Below, in pieces: positions 40,888-49,562 of a DNA stretch of 64,000 bases; the first letter of the stretch is position 1; the number at the start of each line of letters is the position of its first letter. The notes under the pieces are model-generated. The model was not told where the DNA came from. It searched no databases and saw nothing but the letters and a program-made list of their open reading frames with translations. A program made the translations under genes and the position numbers. Source of the stretch: Actinophytocola sp963840275. Its GTDB lineage: Bacteria > Actinomycetota > Actinomycetes > Mycobacteriales > Pseudonocardiaceae. The DNA lies in the NCBI GenBank assembly GCA_963840275.1, contig CAWIYK010000005.1, positions 1,984,001 to 2,048,000 of the forward strand, written 5' to 3'.

Positions 40888-41859
40888 CTAACCGGCGGCC
40901 TCGCGCAGCGCGGGCAGGACGAGTTCGGTCGCCGCGGTGAAGAACTCCTCCTGGTGGTCGCCGCCGATCTGGACCAGCGCCACGTGCGTGAAACCCGCTT
41001 CCCAGAACGGTTTCACCGCCGAGACGACCGCGTCGACGTCGTTGCCGCAGGGGATGTTCTCCGCCACGTCGTCCTCGGTGACGAACTGCGTCGCGGCCGC
41101 GAAGCCGGGCGGGCCGGGCAGTTCGGCGTTGACCTTCCAGCCGCCGGCGAACCAGCGGAACTGCTCGTGGGCCCTGCGGACCGCGGCGCCGCGGTCGTCG
41201 TCCCAGCACACCGGCACCTGCGCGATCTTGCGGGCGTCCCGGCTGCCGGCCGCGGACCAGCTCTCGCACAGCGCGGCGTCCGGCTCGACGGCGATCATCG
41301 CGTCGGTCAGCGGCGCGAACTTCTCGACCGACTGGTCACCGGACACCGCGACGGCCACCGGGACGCGGACGTCCGGCAGGTCCCACAGCTTGGCCGAGTC
41401 CACCCGGAAGTGGTCGCCGGCGAAGTTGACGTAACCGCCGTCGAACAGCGCGGAGATGATCTGCACGGCCTCGACCAACATCTCGTGGCGGACGTTGACC
41501 GGCGGCCAGCCCCGGCCGACCACGTGCTCGTTGAGGTTCTCCCCCGCGCCGAGGCCCAGCGTGAACCTGTTGCCGGACAACAGTTGCACGGTCGCCGCCT
41601 GCTGTGCGACCACCGCGGGGTGGTACCGCATGATCGGGCACGTCACGTAGGTCATCAGGTCCACCCGCTCGGTCGCCTGCGTTACGGCGCCGAGCACACT
41701 CCACGCATTCGGGGCATGCCCCTGCTCGTCGAGCCACGGAAAGTAGTGGTCGCTCATGACCTCGAAGTCGAAGCCGGCGCGCTCCGCCGCCGCGGCGTGC
41801 CGCACCAGGTCCGTCGGGCCGGCCTGCTCGGTCATCAGGGTGTAGCCGAAGTCCACCAT
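40888..41859 (-). CDS. F420-dependent LLM-class oxidoreductase
   Basis: 323 residues, luciferase-like TIM barrel. Signatures are FGYTLMTEQAGPTDL, FEVMSDHYFPWLDEQGHAP, LMTYVTCPIMRYHPAVVAQ and FTLGLGAGENLNEH; this set belongs to F420 (TIGR03557-type, glucose-6-phosphate dehydrogenase-like) enzymes. The substrate is not certain. ATG at 41859 overlaps the stop of the DJ-1 gene by one base (TGATG), so the two are coupled. Confidence 0.82.
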   Translation of the reverse strand: MVDFGYTLMTEQAGPTDLVRHAAAAERAGFDFEVMSDHYFPWLDEQGHAPNAWSVLGAVTQATERVDLMTYVTCPIMRYHPAVVAQQAATVQLLSGNRFTLGLGAGENLNEHVVGRGWPPVNVRHEMLVEAVQIISALFDGGYVNFAGDHFRVDSAKLWDLPDVRVPVAVAVSGDQSVEKFAPLTDAMIAVEPDAALCESWSAAGSRDARKIAQVPVCWDDDRGAAVRRAHEQFRWFAGGWKVNAELPGPPGFAAATQFVTEDDVAENIPCGNDVDAVVSAVKPFWEAGFTHVALVQIGGDHQEEFFTAATELVLPALREAAG

Positions 41860-42407
41860 CAGGCGTGCACGCCCTCCGCGATCTCCTCGACGACCTTGGC
41901 GCAGAAGGCGTCCAGGTCACCGGGGTTGCGGCTGGAGACAAGCCCGTTGTCCGTCACGACCTCCTTGTCCACCCAGGTGGCGCCGGCATTGCGGAGGTCG
42001 GTCCGCAGACTCGGCCACGACGTCATCGTCTTGCCGCGCACCGCGTCCGCCTCCGCGAGCACCCAGCCGCCGTGGCAGATCACGGCGATCGGCTTGCCGG
42101 CGTCGACGAACCCCCGCACGAACCGCACGGCCCGGTCGTCGCCGCGCACGAAGTCGCCGTTGGCGACGCCGCCGGGCAGCACGAGCGCGTCGTAGGAGTC
42201 CGCGCTCGCGTCCTCGACGGTGGCGTCGACGTGCTTCGTGTCGCCCTTGTCCAGATGGTTGAAGGCCTGGATCTCGCCGGACTCGAGCGACACCAGCTCC
42301 GGTCGCCCGCCTGCCTCGGTGACGGCCGCCCACGGCCGGTCCAGCTCTACCTGCTCCACCCCGTCGGTGGCCAGGAACGCGATCCTCTTGCCATCAATAG
42401 CGGGCAT
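41859..42407 (-). CDS. DJ-1/PfpI family protein
   Basis: 182 residues. The nucleophile elbow is AVICHGGW (C111, H112), preceded by ALVLPGGVANGDFVR; the fold ends DLDAFCAKVVEEI. Members are glyoxalase/deglycase-like, proteases or chaperones; stress response is a frequent context. ATG at 42407 follows AGGGTGAG. It precedes the F420 oxidoreductase in a coupled pair. Confidence 0.8.
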   Translation of the reverse strand: MPAIDGKRIAFLATDGVEQVELDRPWAAVTEAGGRPELVSLESGEIQAFNHLDKGDTKHVDATVEDASADSYDALVLPGGVANGDFVRGDDRAVRFVRGFVDAGKPIAVICHGGWVLAEADAVRGKTMTSWPSLRTDLRNAGATWVDKEVVTDNGLVSSRNPGDLDAFCAKVVEEIAEGVHA

Positions 42408-42479
42408 CTCACCTCACCCTTTCGGCGAATCGGTTGCCGAGAGGCGGCTACCCACGTGCTCCGGCCACCAAACCGGCGG

Positions 42480-43460
42480 TCACCCGCCGGGCAGCTCGGC
42501 CATCGCCTTCGTCGCCAGCTCGGTCGCGAGTGGACAGTTCGAGGCCGGGGCGCCGTTGTTGCGGATACTCACGGTGAGGGTCTCGGCCTGGTCGCCGGCG
42601 GCCGCGTCGTAGACGACCTCGACCTCGCAGGACGGCAGCGACGGTCCGATCGACGGTATCGCGTCCCGCTGCTCCTGCGTGACGACCGCGGGACGGCCGG
42701 CGATCTCGGTCGCCGTCTCGCCGGGGTCGTCCACCGCGGGCGGCTCGTCGCGGGTGAACGACACGAACAGTCCCGGCTGGGTGATGTCCTCCTCGCCCCA
42801 GTTGCAGTACTGGCCGGCGAACGCCGGGTGCCGGCTCTTCGAGTCGATCTCGGGGACCCGCGCCGCGTCCGCGTCGGTGACCAGCGCGCAGGCGTCCTGG
42901 TTGAACAGCGAGTCGGGCGGCACCTCGTGCGGCGAGACCTCACCGGAGAGCAGCTGCTCGATCGCCGCGTCGGTCGCCTGGTCCGCGATGGCGCAGATGG
43001 TGCCGCTGGTCTCGGTCTCCGACGCCCACAGCGCCACCACGGCGTCGTCGTAGGCCTGGATCTCGCGCTCGCAGCCGTAGCTCTGCTCGGTCGCGGTCCA
43101 CACGGTGAACCCGCGCCGCCCGGTCTCCTCCCACGGGTTGCCCGGGTCCCGGCCGGAGGTCTCCAGCTGGAGCGAGGCGCGGACCCGCAGCGCGTTGCCC
43201 GGCGCGTCGATCGCCGCGGTGCAGTCGGTGTAGAAGACACCGTTCTCGAAGTCGATCTCGCCGAGTGCGGTGAGGGTGGCGTTGTCGAGGAACCCGCACG
43301 GGTCGGCGTCGTCGAGCTGTTCCCTCGTGACCTTGCTCGGCGCCGACCGCGCAGTTCCGGTTTCGGTGCCGCTCCGACCGGTGGCACTCGGGCCGGTCCG
43401 AGAGGTGCACGCGGTGAGGGCGACGGCCGTCGACAGGAGGACGGCAATGGTGCTGCGCAT
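42480..43460 (-). CDS. DUF3558-like secreted lipoprotein
   Basis: 326 residues. The signal peptide ends in the lipobox LTAC (MRSTIAVLLSTAVALTAC), so it should be lipid-anchored outside the cell. A serine/threonine-rich linker is followed by a repeated domain with conserved DPCGFLDNATLTAL and DACALVTDADAA, cysteine pairs and CNWGEED, typical of DUF3558 proteins of Pseudonocardiales. Function unknown. It is divergent from AlkB across 85 bp. Confidence 0.8.
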   Translation of the reverse strand: MRSTIAVLLSTAVALTACTSRTGPSATGRSGTETGTARSAPSKVTREQLDDADPCGFLDNATLTALGEIDFENGVFYTDCTAAIDAPGNALRVRASLQLETSGRDPGNPWEETGRRGFTVWTATEQSYGCEREIQAYDDAVVALWASETETSGTICAIADQATDAAIEQLLSGEVSPHEVPPDSLFNQDACALVTDADAARVPEIDSKSRHPAFAGQYCNWGEEDITQPGLFVSFTRDEPPAVDDPGETATEIAGRPAVVTQEQRDAIPSIGPSLPSCEVEVVYDAAAGDQAETLTVSIRNNGAPASNCPLATELATKAMAELPGG

Positions 43461-43484
43461 GGGAAAAACCTAGCCGGGCGACCC

Positions 43485-43498
43485 CGGGACCGGTCCCG
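43485..43498. promoter_or_regulatory. Palindrome CGGGACC-GGTCCCG
   Basis: A 14-bp perfect palindrome in the 85-bp spacer between the lipoprotein and AlkB-type genes. GC-rich short palindromes are common here, so it may be incidental. Confidence 0.3.
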
Positions 43499-43545
43499 CC
43501 CAGGTCCTCGACCACACGTTCGAAACGAGGTGTACTGTGGGCGCC

Positions 43546-44172
43546 ATGCACGCTCCGCTCCAAGGCTCACTGCTCGACGATCTCGACGACGTCGGGCTCC
43601 GTTCGATCCTGCCCGTCCGCCGCACCCACCTGTCCGACGGCGCGTGGGTCGACGTCCGGCCGGGCTGGTTGACGGGCGCCGGCACGATGTTCGAGCGGCT
43701 CGCGGGCGTGGTGCCATGGCGGGCGGAGCGGCGGCAGATGTACGACCGGCGCGTCGACGTGCCGAGGCTGCTGTCCTTCTACGACGAGGAGGACGAGCTG
43801 CCCGACCCGGTGCTCGACGCCGCGCGGAACGTGCTGAGCAACCACTACGCGGACGAGCTCGGGGAGCCGTTCCGCACCGCGGGCCTGTGCTTCTACCGAG
43901 ACGGCAGGGACAGCGTGGCCTGGCACGGCGACCGGATCGGCCGGGGCGACACCGAGGACACGATGGTGGCCATCCTGTCGGTCGGCGCGCCGAGGGCCTT
44001 GTTACTCCGGCCGCGCGGAGGCGGCCAGACCCTCCGCTACGCGCTCGGGCTCGGCGACCTGATCGTCATGGGTGGTTCCTGTCAGCGCACGTGGGAGCAC
44101 TCCGTCCCGAAGACGGCCAAGCCGATCGGGCCGCGGATCAGCATCCAGTTCCGCCCCCGCGGCGTCCGCTGA
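43546..44172 (+). CDS. AlkB-family 2OG/Fe(II) DNA dealkylase
   Basis: 208 residues. The iron ligands are H127-x-D129 (SVAWHGDRIG) and H185 (TWEHSVP); 2OG-binding R197 and R203 are in RISIQFR. The family removes methyl and etheno adducts from DNA bases by oxidation. ATG at 43546 comes after the extended box TGTACTGT (TACTGT near 43531) and is probably leaderless. With the ogt operon at 13-15 kb this adds to alkylation repair in the window. Confidence 0.88.
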   Translation: MHAPLQGSLLDDLDDVGLRSILPVRRTHLSDGAWVDVRPGWLTGAGTMFERLAGVVPWRAERRQMYDRRVDVPRLLSFYDEEDELPDPVLDAARNVLSNHYADELGEPFRTAGLCFYRDGRDSVAWHGDRIGRGDTEDTMVAILSVGAPRALLLRPRGGGQTLRYALGLGDLIVMGGSCQRTWEHSVPKTAKPIGPRISIQFRPRGVR

Positions 44173-44301
44173 CCGGTGGCGGAAGCATTCGGCGAGCAGC
44201 ACGTCCGGCGTGTGGTACGCCACCACGTTCTCGTGGTCACGATCGACGAACCGGCGGATGGTGTTGAAGCCGCCCACGAAGGAGGCGAGGCCGATCAGCA
44301 C
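44002..44301 (-). pseudogene. Unidentified open frame, possible gene fragment
   Basis: An open stretch continues in the csoR frame after its stop and reads FYYENAHADALTES, IGLASFVGGFNTIRRFVD and HENVVAYHTPDVLLAE before running antisense to alkB. The first 60 residues look protein-like, but no ribosome site precedes the GTG at 44301 and the last half overlaps alkB on the other strand. I do not recognise it. It may be a gene remnant or chance. Confidence 0.25.
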
Positions 44302-44394
44302 GGTGATCGATTCGGTGGTCGATTCGGTCAGCGCGTCCGCGTGCGCGTTCTCGTAGTAGAACCGCGCCGCTGACCCGGCCGCGCCGGTGAACGG

Positions 44395-44676
44395 TCAGGA
44401 GCGGACCAGGCGAGCGATCGCGTCGCTGGCCTCCTTGACCTTCTCCTCCGCGTCCTTGCCGCCGTCGACGAGCGCCTGAGCCACGCAGTGCTTGAGGTGC
44501 TCGTCCACCAACCCGAGCGACACCGCCTGCAGCGCCTTCGTGGCGGCGGAGATCTGGGTCAGCACGTCGATGCAGTAGTCGTCGTTCTCCACCATCCGCT
44601 GAAGGCCGCGGATCTGACCCTCGATGCGGCGGAGACGCTTCAGGTAGCCGTCCTTGTCACTGGTGTAGCCCCGCAT
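44395..44676 (-). CDS. csoR: CsoR-type copper-sensing repressor
   Basis: 93 residues, all-helical CsoR/RcnR family. The Cu(I)-binding set C35, H60 and C64 is present (DDYCIDVL, DEHLKHC), with the H-x3-C motif. ATG at 44676 follows GAAGGG. A typical CsoR operator lies upstream at 44718-44737. No copper ATPase or chaperone gene is nearby; the divergent gene is gamma-glutamyltransferase. It probably acts on itself and on distant copper genes. Confidence 0.88.
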   Translation of the reverse strand: MRGYTSDKDGYLKRLRRIEGQIRGLQRMVENDDYCIDVLTQISAATKALQAVSLGLVDEHLKHCVAQALVDGGKDAEEKVKEASDAIARLVRS

Positions 44677-44717
44677 ACGCCGTACCCTTCCGCCGAAACC
44701 TGGACCCGACCGTCAAC

Positions 44718-44737
44718 TATACCCTGAGGGGGTACTA
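44718..44737. promoter_or_regulatory. CsoR operator
   Basis: TATACCCTGAGGGGGTACTA has the TACCC...GGGGTA inverted repeat expected of CsoR sites. It lies upstream of csoR and 73 bp from the divergent gamma-glutamyltransferase start. It fits autoregulation; the effect on the divergent gene is unknown. Confidence 0.65.
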
Positions 44738-44810
44738 CCCGGCAGCGGCCGCCGGAGGAGTGGCTCACATCCGTCCCGCGCGGCGGCGTGGCGGCGGCTA
44801 GCGTGGCCTG

Positions 44811-46604
44811 ATGTTCACCACACGACCGGAGCTCGCCGGCACCTTCGGAATGGTGGCGTCCACCCACTGGCTCGCGTCCGCCGCCGGGATGGCGATCCTC
44901 GAACGCGGTGGCAACGCCTTCGACGCGGCCGCGGCCGTCGGCTTCACGCTGCACGTCTGCGAGCCGCACATGAACGGCCCCGGCGGCGAGGTGCCCGCGA
45001 TCTTCGCGACCGCCACCGACCCGACCCCACGCGTCCTCTGTGGACAGGGTGTCGCGCCGGCCGCGGCGACCGTCGACCGGTTCCGGCAGCTCGGGCTCGA
45101 CCTCGTGCCCGGCACCGGCCTGCTCGCCGCGACCGTGCCCGGCGCGGTCGGCGCCTGGCTGACGCTCCTGCGCGACCACGGCACCATGCCGCTGCGCGAG
45201 GTGCTCGACTTCGCCATCGGCTACGCCGAGCACGGGCATCCGGTCGCGGAAGCGGTCGTCACCACGATCGACACGGTCGCGGAGCTGTTCGGGACCTACT
45301 GGCCGACGTCGGCGGCGCTGTGGCTGCCGACCCCGGCGCCCGGCACGCTCATTCGCAACCCGGCGCTGGCGAACACCTACCGCCGCCTGGTCCAGGAGGC
45401 GGAGGCGGCCGGCGCGGACCGCGAGCGGCAGCTCGACGCCGCGATCCACGCCTGGTACGAGGGTTTCGTCGCCGAGGCGATCGACGCCTTCTGCCGCACG
45501 GAGCTCGTCGACGACTCCGGTCGGCCCCACACCGGCCTGCTGACCGGCGCCGACCTCGCCGCGTGGCGCCCGACCTACGAGCCGCCGGTGAGCGTCGACG
45601 CGTTCGGGTGGCAGGTGCACAAGGTCGGCGCGTGGAGCCAGGGCCCGGTCCTGCTGCAGCAGCTGGCCACCCTCGAGGCGATGGGCGACGTGCCGGCGCC
45701 GCACAGTGCCGAGCTGATCCACCGGGTGGTGGAAGTCGCGAAGCTCGCCTTCGCCGACCGCGACGCGAACTACGGCGACGGCGCGGACCTGACCGCCCTG
45801 CTCGACCCGGCCTACGCCGCGACGCGGGCGGCCATGGTCACCGACGAGGCGGCCGAGCCGCTGCGCAACGGCCACGGCCGGTTCCCGGAGTACGTGCTGG
45901 CGGGCGGCGCGCCGACCGGCCCGGCCGGGCTCGGCATCGGCGAGCCGACGCTCAGCGGCATCCGCGGTCCCGGCCTGGACCGCCATCCCGGCGAGCCGTC
46001 GGTGTCCCCGTCGGGCACCACCCGCGGCGACACCTGTCATATCGACGTGGCGGACCGGTGGGGGAACATGGTCTCCGCGACACCGTCCGGCGGCTGGTTG
46101 CAGAGTTCCCCGGCCATCGAGGCACTCGGCTTCTGTCTCGGCACCCGCGCGCAGATGTTCTGGCTCGAGGACGGGCTGCCGAACTCCCTCGCCCCCGGCA
46201 AGCGTCCGCGCACGACGCTCTCCCCGTCGTTCGCGACGCGGGAGGGCAGGCAGCTGTCGTTCGGCACCCCGGGCGGCGACCAGCAGGACCAGTGGCAGGT
46301 GGTCTTCGTGCTCAACCACCTCGCGCACGGGATGAACCTGCAGGAGGCCATCGACTCCCCCAGCTGGCACACCACCGCCTACCCGTCGTCGTTCTACCCG
46401 AGGCAGACGGGCGCCGAGCTGCTGGTCGAGTCGCGCGTCGGCGACGAGGTGGTCGCGGACCTACGGCGTCGCGGCCACCAGGTCGAGGTGGTCGACCCGT
46501 GGTCGCTGGGCCGGCTGTCCGCGGTCTCCCGCGACCTCGAAACCGGGCTGCTACGCGCGGCCGCGAACCCCCGCGGCCAACAGGGCTACGCCGTCGGCCG
46601 CTAA
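44811..46604 (+). CDS. Gamma-glutamyltransferase family protein
   Basis: 597 residues. The N-terminal block MVASTHWLASAAGMAILERG, GNAFDAAAAVGFTLHV and HMNGPGGE matches GGT. The autocatalytic threonine that would begin the small subunit is T408 in RGDTCHIDVAD, where classical enzymes have TTHxSVVD; the sequence around it is diverged. The later WLQSSPAIE and SLAPGKRPRTTLSP are family features. ATG at 44811 is leaderless, 6 nt after TAGCGT. No signal peptide is visible, so it is probably cytoplasmic. The substrate may be other than glutathione. Confidence 0.82.
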   Translation: MFTTRPELAGTFGMVASTHWLASAAGMAILERGGNAFDAAAAVGFTLHVCEPHMNGPGGEVPAIFATATDPTPRVLCGQGVAPAAATVDRFRQLGLDLVPGTGLLAATVPGAVGAWLTLLRDHGTMPLREVLDFAIGYAEHGHPVAEAVVTTIDTVAELFGTYWPTSAALWLPTPAPGTLIRNPALANTYRRLVQEAEAAGADRERQLDAAIHAWYEGFVAEAIDAFCRTELVDDSGRPHTGLLTGADLAAWRPTYEPPVSVDAFGWQVHKVGAWSQGPVLLQQLATLEAMGDVPAPHSAELIHRVVEVAKLAFADRDANYGDGADLTALLDPAYAATRAAMVTDEAAEPLRNGHGRFPEYVLAGGAPTGPAGLGIGEPTLSGIRGPGLDRHPGEPSVSPSGTTRGDTCHIDVADRWGNMVSATPSGGWLQSSPAIEALGFCLGTRAQMFWLEDGLPNSLAPGKRPRTTLSPSFATREGRQLSFGTPGGDQQDQWQVVFVLNHLAHGMNLQEAIDSPSWHTTAYPSSFYPRQTGAELLVESRVGDEVVADLRRRGHQVEVVDPWSLGRLSAVSRDLETGLLRAAANPRGQQGYAVGR

Positions 46605-48025
46605 CCGAGCCGGCCGTCCACCCTGCGCGGCACCTCCAAGGGGTTGCCATCCCGCAACACCTCGGGCAGCAACGCCTGCGGCATGTTCTGAAACGCCACC
46701 GGACGCAGAAACCGCCGCAGCGACGTGGTGCCGACCGACGTGTGCCCCGCCGCGGTGGTTGCCGGGTACGGGCCGCCGTGCTGCATCGCGTACGTGACGG
46801 AAACCCCGGTGGGCCAACCGTTCCACAGGACGCGGCCGACCCGGTCGGTCAGCAGTGCGAGCAGCTCGGCGGCCACCGCGTCGTCCAGTGACCCGTGCAC
46901 CGACGCGGCCAGCTCGCCGGTGAACGCCCGCGCGCACGCCACCAGCTCCGCGTCGTCCCGGTACCGGACCACCATCGACGCCGGGCCGAAGCACTCGACG
47001 AGCAGCTCGTCGCGGGCGGCGAGGAAGTCGGCCGCGGCGCAGCTCAGCAGCGTCGGCGCGGCGCCCGCCCCGGACACCACCGGACGGACCGCGGGATGGT
47101 CGCGCAGCCCGGACAGCATCGACTCGTACCCCGCCGCGATGTGCTCGTTCAGCAACGGCTCCGCCACCCGACCAGCCAGCTCGGCCTCCACCAGCGCCTC
47201 GAACGCCGCCGCCTGCGACTCCGGTACGAACACCACGCCGGGCTTCGTGCAGAACTGGCCGGCGCCCAGGGTGAACGAACCGACATACCCCTCCGCGATG
47301 CCGGCCGCCCGCTCGCGCGCCGCCGACTCGGTGACGAACACCGGGTTCACGCTGCCCATCTCCGCGTAGAACGGGATCGGGTCCGGCCGCGAACAGGCCA
47401 GGTCGAACAAGGCCCGCCCGCCGGCGAGCGACCCGGTGAACGCGCCCGCTTTGATCCTCGGATCCCGCACGACCGCGCGACCCTCCTCGACGCCGTGCAC
47501 CACCGCGAACGCACCGGCCGGCACACCCGTCTCGGCGAGCGCGGCGGACACCAGCTCACCGGTCCGGTCGCTCAGCAGCGGATGCCCTGGGCTGGCCTTC
47601 AGCACGACCGGCGCGCCGACGGCGAGCGCGGCCGCCGTGTCGCCGCCCGCGACGCTGAACGCGAACGGGAAGTTCGACGCCGCGAACACGACCACCGGAC
47701 CGACCGGCACGAGCATCCGCCGCACGTCCGCGCGCCCGCCGGCCGGCCAGCAGGTGTCCGGCGAGTCGAGCGTGGCCTCCAGGTAGCCACCGTCGACGAC
47801 GGTCTCCGCGAGCAGCCGCAGCTGGAACGTCGTCCGCTCCAGCTCCGCGTTCAGTCTCGGGATCGCCGGCAGGTTGGTCTCCCGGTTCGCCAACGGCACC
47901 AGCTCGCCGGCGGCCGCGTCCAGCGTGTCCGCGATCCGCCGCAGCGCCCGCGCCCGCACCTCCGCCGGCAACGCCGCGAACTCCGCCCACGCACCGTCCG
48001 CCGCGGCCAGGACCGCTTCGCTCAT
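46601..48025 (-). CDS. NADP-dependent aldehyde dehydrogenase, 2-oxoglutarate-semialdehyde type
   Basis: 474 residues. It has VFAASNFPFAFSVAGGDTA, the catalytic E region FYAEMGSVNPVFV and catalytic cysteine in GAGQFCTKPG, characteristic of the KGSADH subgroup that ends sugar-acid and hydroxyproline pathways. ATG at 48025 overlaps the MocR stop by 4 bp, so it is coupled to its regulator. A galactarate-dehydratase-like gene lies 6 kb away on the other strand; a link between them is speculation. Confidence 0.85.
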   Translation of the reverse strand: MSEAVLAAADGAWAEFAALPAEVRARALRRIADTLDAAAGELVPLANRETNLPAIPRLNAELERTTFQLRLLAETVVDGGYLEATLDSPDTCWPAGGRADVRRMLVPVGPVVVFAASNFPFAFSVAGGDTAAALAVGAPVVLKASPGHPLLSDRTGELVSAALAETGVPAGAFAVVHGVEEGRAVVRDPRIKAGAFTGSLAGGRALFDLACSRPDPIPFYAEMGSVNPVFVTESAARERAAGIAEGYVGSFTLGAGQFCTKPGVVFVPESQAAAFEALVEAELAGRVAEPLLNEHIAAGYESMLSGLRDHPAVRPVVSGAGAAPTLLSCAAADFLAARDELLVECFGPASMVVRYRDDAELVACARAFTGELAASVHGSLDDAVAAELLALLTDRVGRVLWNGWPTGVSVTYAMQHGGPYPATTAAGHTSVGTTSLRRFLRPVAFQNMPQALLPEVLRDGNPLEVPRRVDGRLG

Positions 48026-49482
48026 CGGACCGCACCAACTTCCTCGTCGACCCACACTTCGCTCAACAGAGCCAATCCTTGCTCGATCCGGTCCAGCGGG
48101 ATCCCGCCGTAGCCGATCGCGAGGCCCGGCCGGCCGGGACCGTCGCGGTAGTACTCCGCGACGTCGCCGATCGCGACGCCGACGGTCGCGGCCCGCGCCA
48201 CCAGCCGTTCGACGTCGACCGCGGGCGGCCGCAGCCACGCGGTCAGGTGCAGCCCCGCCGTCGACGGGACCACCTCGAGCCGGTCCGCGAAGTCCCGCCG
48301 CAGCACGTCGAGGATCAGCGCCCGCCGCGCACCGTACTCCCGCGTCGAACGCCGCAGATGCCGCACGAACAACCCGTCGGCCATGAACCGGGCCATCGCG
48401 CCCTGCGTCGTCATCTCGCCGTGCCGGTCGGTCAGCCGCTTCGCCGCGCGCAGCGCCGGCCGCAGTGACACCGGCGCGACCAGGAACCCCAGCCGCAGCA
48501 TCGGCGCCATCGTCTTGGAGAACGAGCCGACGTAGATCACCCGGTCGCCGCGGGAGAGGCTGTGCAGCGGCTCGAGGGGCCGGTCGGCGAAGCGGAACTC
48601 GCTGTCGTAGTCGTCCTCGATCACGGCCGCGTCGTTGCGGTGCGCCCACGCGAGCAGCGCCGCCCGCCGATCCAGCGACATGGCCGGGCCGAGCGGGAAC
48701 TGGTGCGACGGCGTCGTGTACACGAGCCGCGCGGTCGCCGGGATGGCCGCGACGTCGATGCCCTCGGCGTCGACGGGTACGCCGACCACCCGCGCGCCGA
48801 GCGAGGCGAACAGGTCCCGCGCCGGCGGGTAGCCCGGCTCCTCGACGGCGACGCACGCGCCCGGCTCGACCAGCACCCGGCCGACCAGGTCCAGTGCCTG
48901 CTGCGTCCCGTTGGTGACCAGCACGGCCTCCGGCCCGACCCGCACCGACCTGGACAGCCCGATGTGCCGCGCGATCTCCTCGCGCAGCCCGGCGTGGCCG
49001 GCCGGCTCGCCGTAGTTGACGCCCACCGCGGTCGTCTCCCGCAGCTGCCGCGCGACCAGCCGCCGCCACAGCTCCAGCGGGAACCGGACCGCGTCGGGCA
49101 CGCCGACGCCGAAGTCGTACGGCAGCGGCTCGCTTCCGTTGTCCGCGACCGCCGCCGCCGACGTGACGGCCAGCTCCCGCCACGCCGTCCGCGCCGGCAC
49201 GAGGCCGTCGTCGGTCGCGTCGACCGGCCGGGCCGGCGCGAGCGGGTTGTCGCACACGAACGTGCCGGCGCCGACGCGGCCGACGAGGAAGCCCTCCGCG
49301 GTCAGCCGCTCGTAGGCCAGCGCGACGGTGTTCCTGGACACGTCGAGTTGTCTGGCCAGCTCACGGGTGGGTGGCAGCTTCTCACCGGACCGCAGGCGGC
49401 CGTCCATGACCGCTTCGTGCAGCTGCCGGTAGATCCGGGTGGACAGGTCGCCGCGCCCGGCGAGGCTGACGTGGAACTCCAC
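48022..49482 (-). CDS. MocR-type regulator (GntR HTH fused to aminotransferase-like domain)
   Basis: 486 residues. The N-terminal GntR winged HTH contains RGDLSTRIYRQLHEAVMDGR and LARQLDVSRNTVALAYERL. The C-terminal domain is a fold-type I aminotransferase relative with ATNGTQQALDL-like sequence, and the PLP lysine in YVGSFSKTMAP. GTG at 49482 is 7 nt after TAGAGT. It is divergent from a questin-oxidase operon and coupled to the aldehyde dehydrogenase; a 12-bp inverted repeat lies in the shared spacer. Such regulators sense PLP or an amino-acid-like compound. Confidence 0.9.
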   Translation of the reverse strand: MEFHVSLAGRGDLSTRIYRQLHEAVMDGRLRSGEKLPPTRELARQLDVSRNTVALAYERLTAEGFLVGRVGAGTFVCDNPLAPARPVDATDDGLVPARTAWRELAVTSAAAVADNGSEPLPYDFGVGVPDAVRFPLELWRRLVARQLRETTAVGVNYGEPAGHAGLREEIARHIGLSRSVRVGPEAVLVTNGTQQALDLVGRVLVEPGACVAVEEPGYPPARDLFASLGARVVGVPVDAEGIDVAAIPATARLVYTTPSHQFPLGPAMSLDRRAALLAWAHRNDAAVIEDDYDSEFRFADRPLEPLHSLSRGDRVIYVGSFSKTMAPMLRLGFLVAPVSLRPALRAAKRLTDRHGEMTTQGAMARFMADGLFVRHLRRSTREYGARRALILDVLRRDFADRLEVVPSTAGLHLTAWLRPPAVDVERLVARAATVGVAIGDVAEYYRDGPGRPGLAIGYGGIPLDRIEQGLALLSEVWVDEEVGAVR

Positions 49483-49511
49483 GCCGACCACTCTATTGGC
49501 CCAGCGCAACT

Positions 49512-49548
49512 GGTCCGCATTGGCCCTTCTGCAGCTCCAATGCGGACC
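49512..49548. promoter_or_regulatory. 12-13-12 inverted repeat, candidate MocR operator
   Basis: GGTCCGCATTGG (49512-49523) and CCAATGCGGACC (49537-49548) are perfect inverse copies with a 13-bp spacer. They sit between the divergent MocR-KGSADH and questin-oxidase-MFS operons and the TAGATT box (49550-49555) of the plus operon. A long symmetric site is typical of dimeric MocR proteins. Confidence 0.65.
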
Positions 49549-49562
49549 TTAGATTCACCGTC

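Noticed and set aside
43485..43498. Strong operator for AlkB
   Set aside because: A short GC-only palindrome is expected by chance in such DNA, so it is kept at low confidence and not as a finding.
44002..44301. A real gene between csoR and alkB
   Set aside because: No ribosome site and half of it is antisense to alkB; kept only as a weak fragment.
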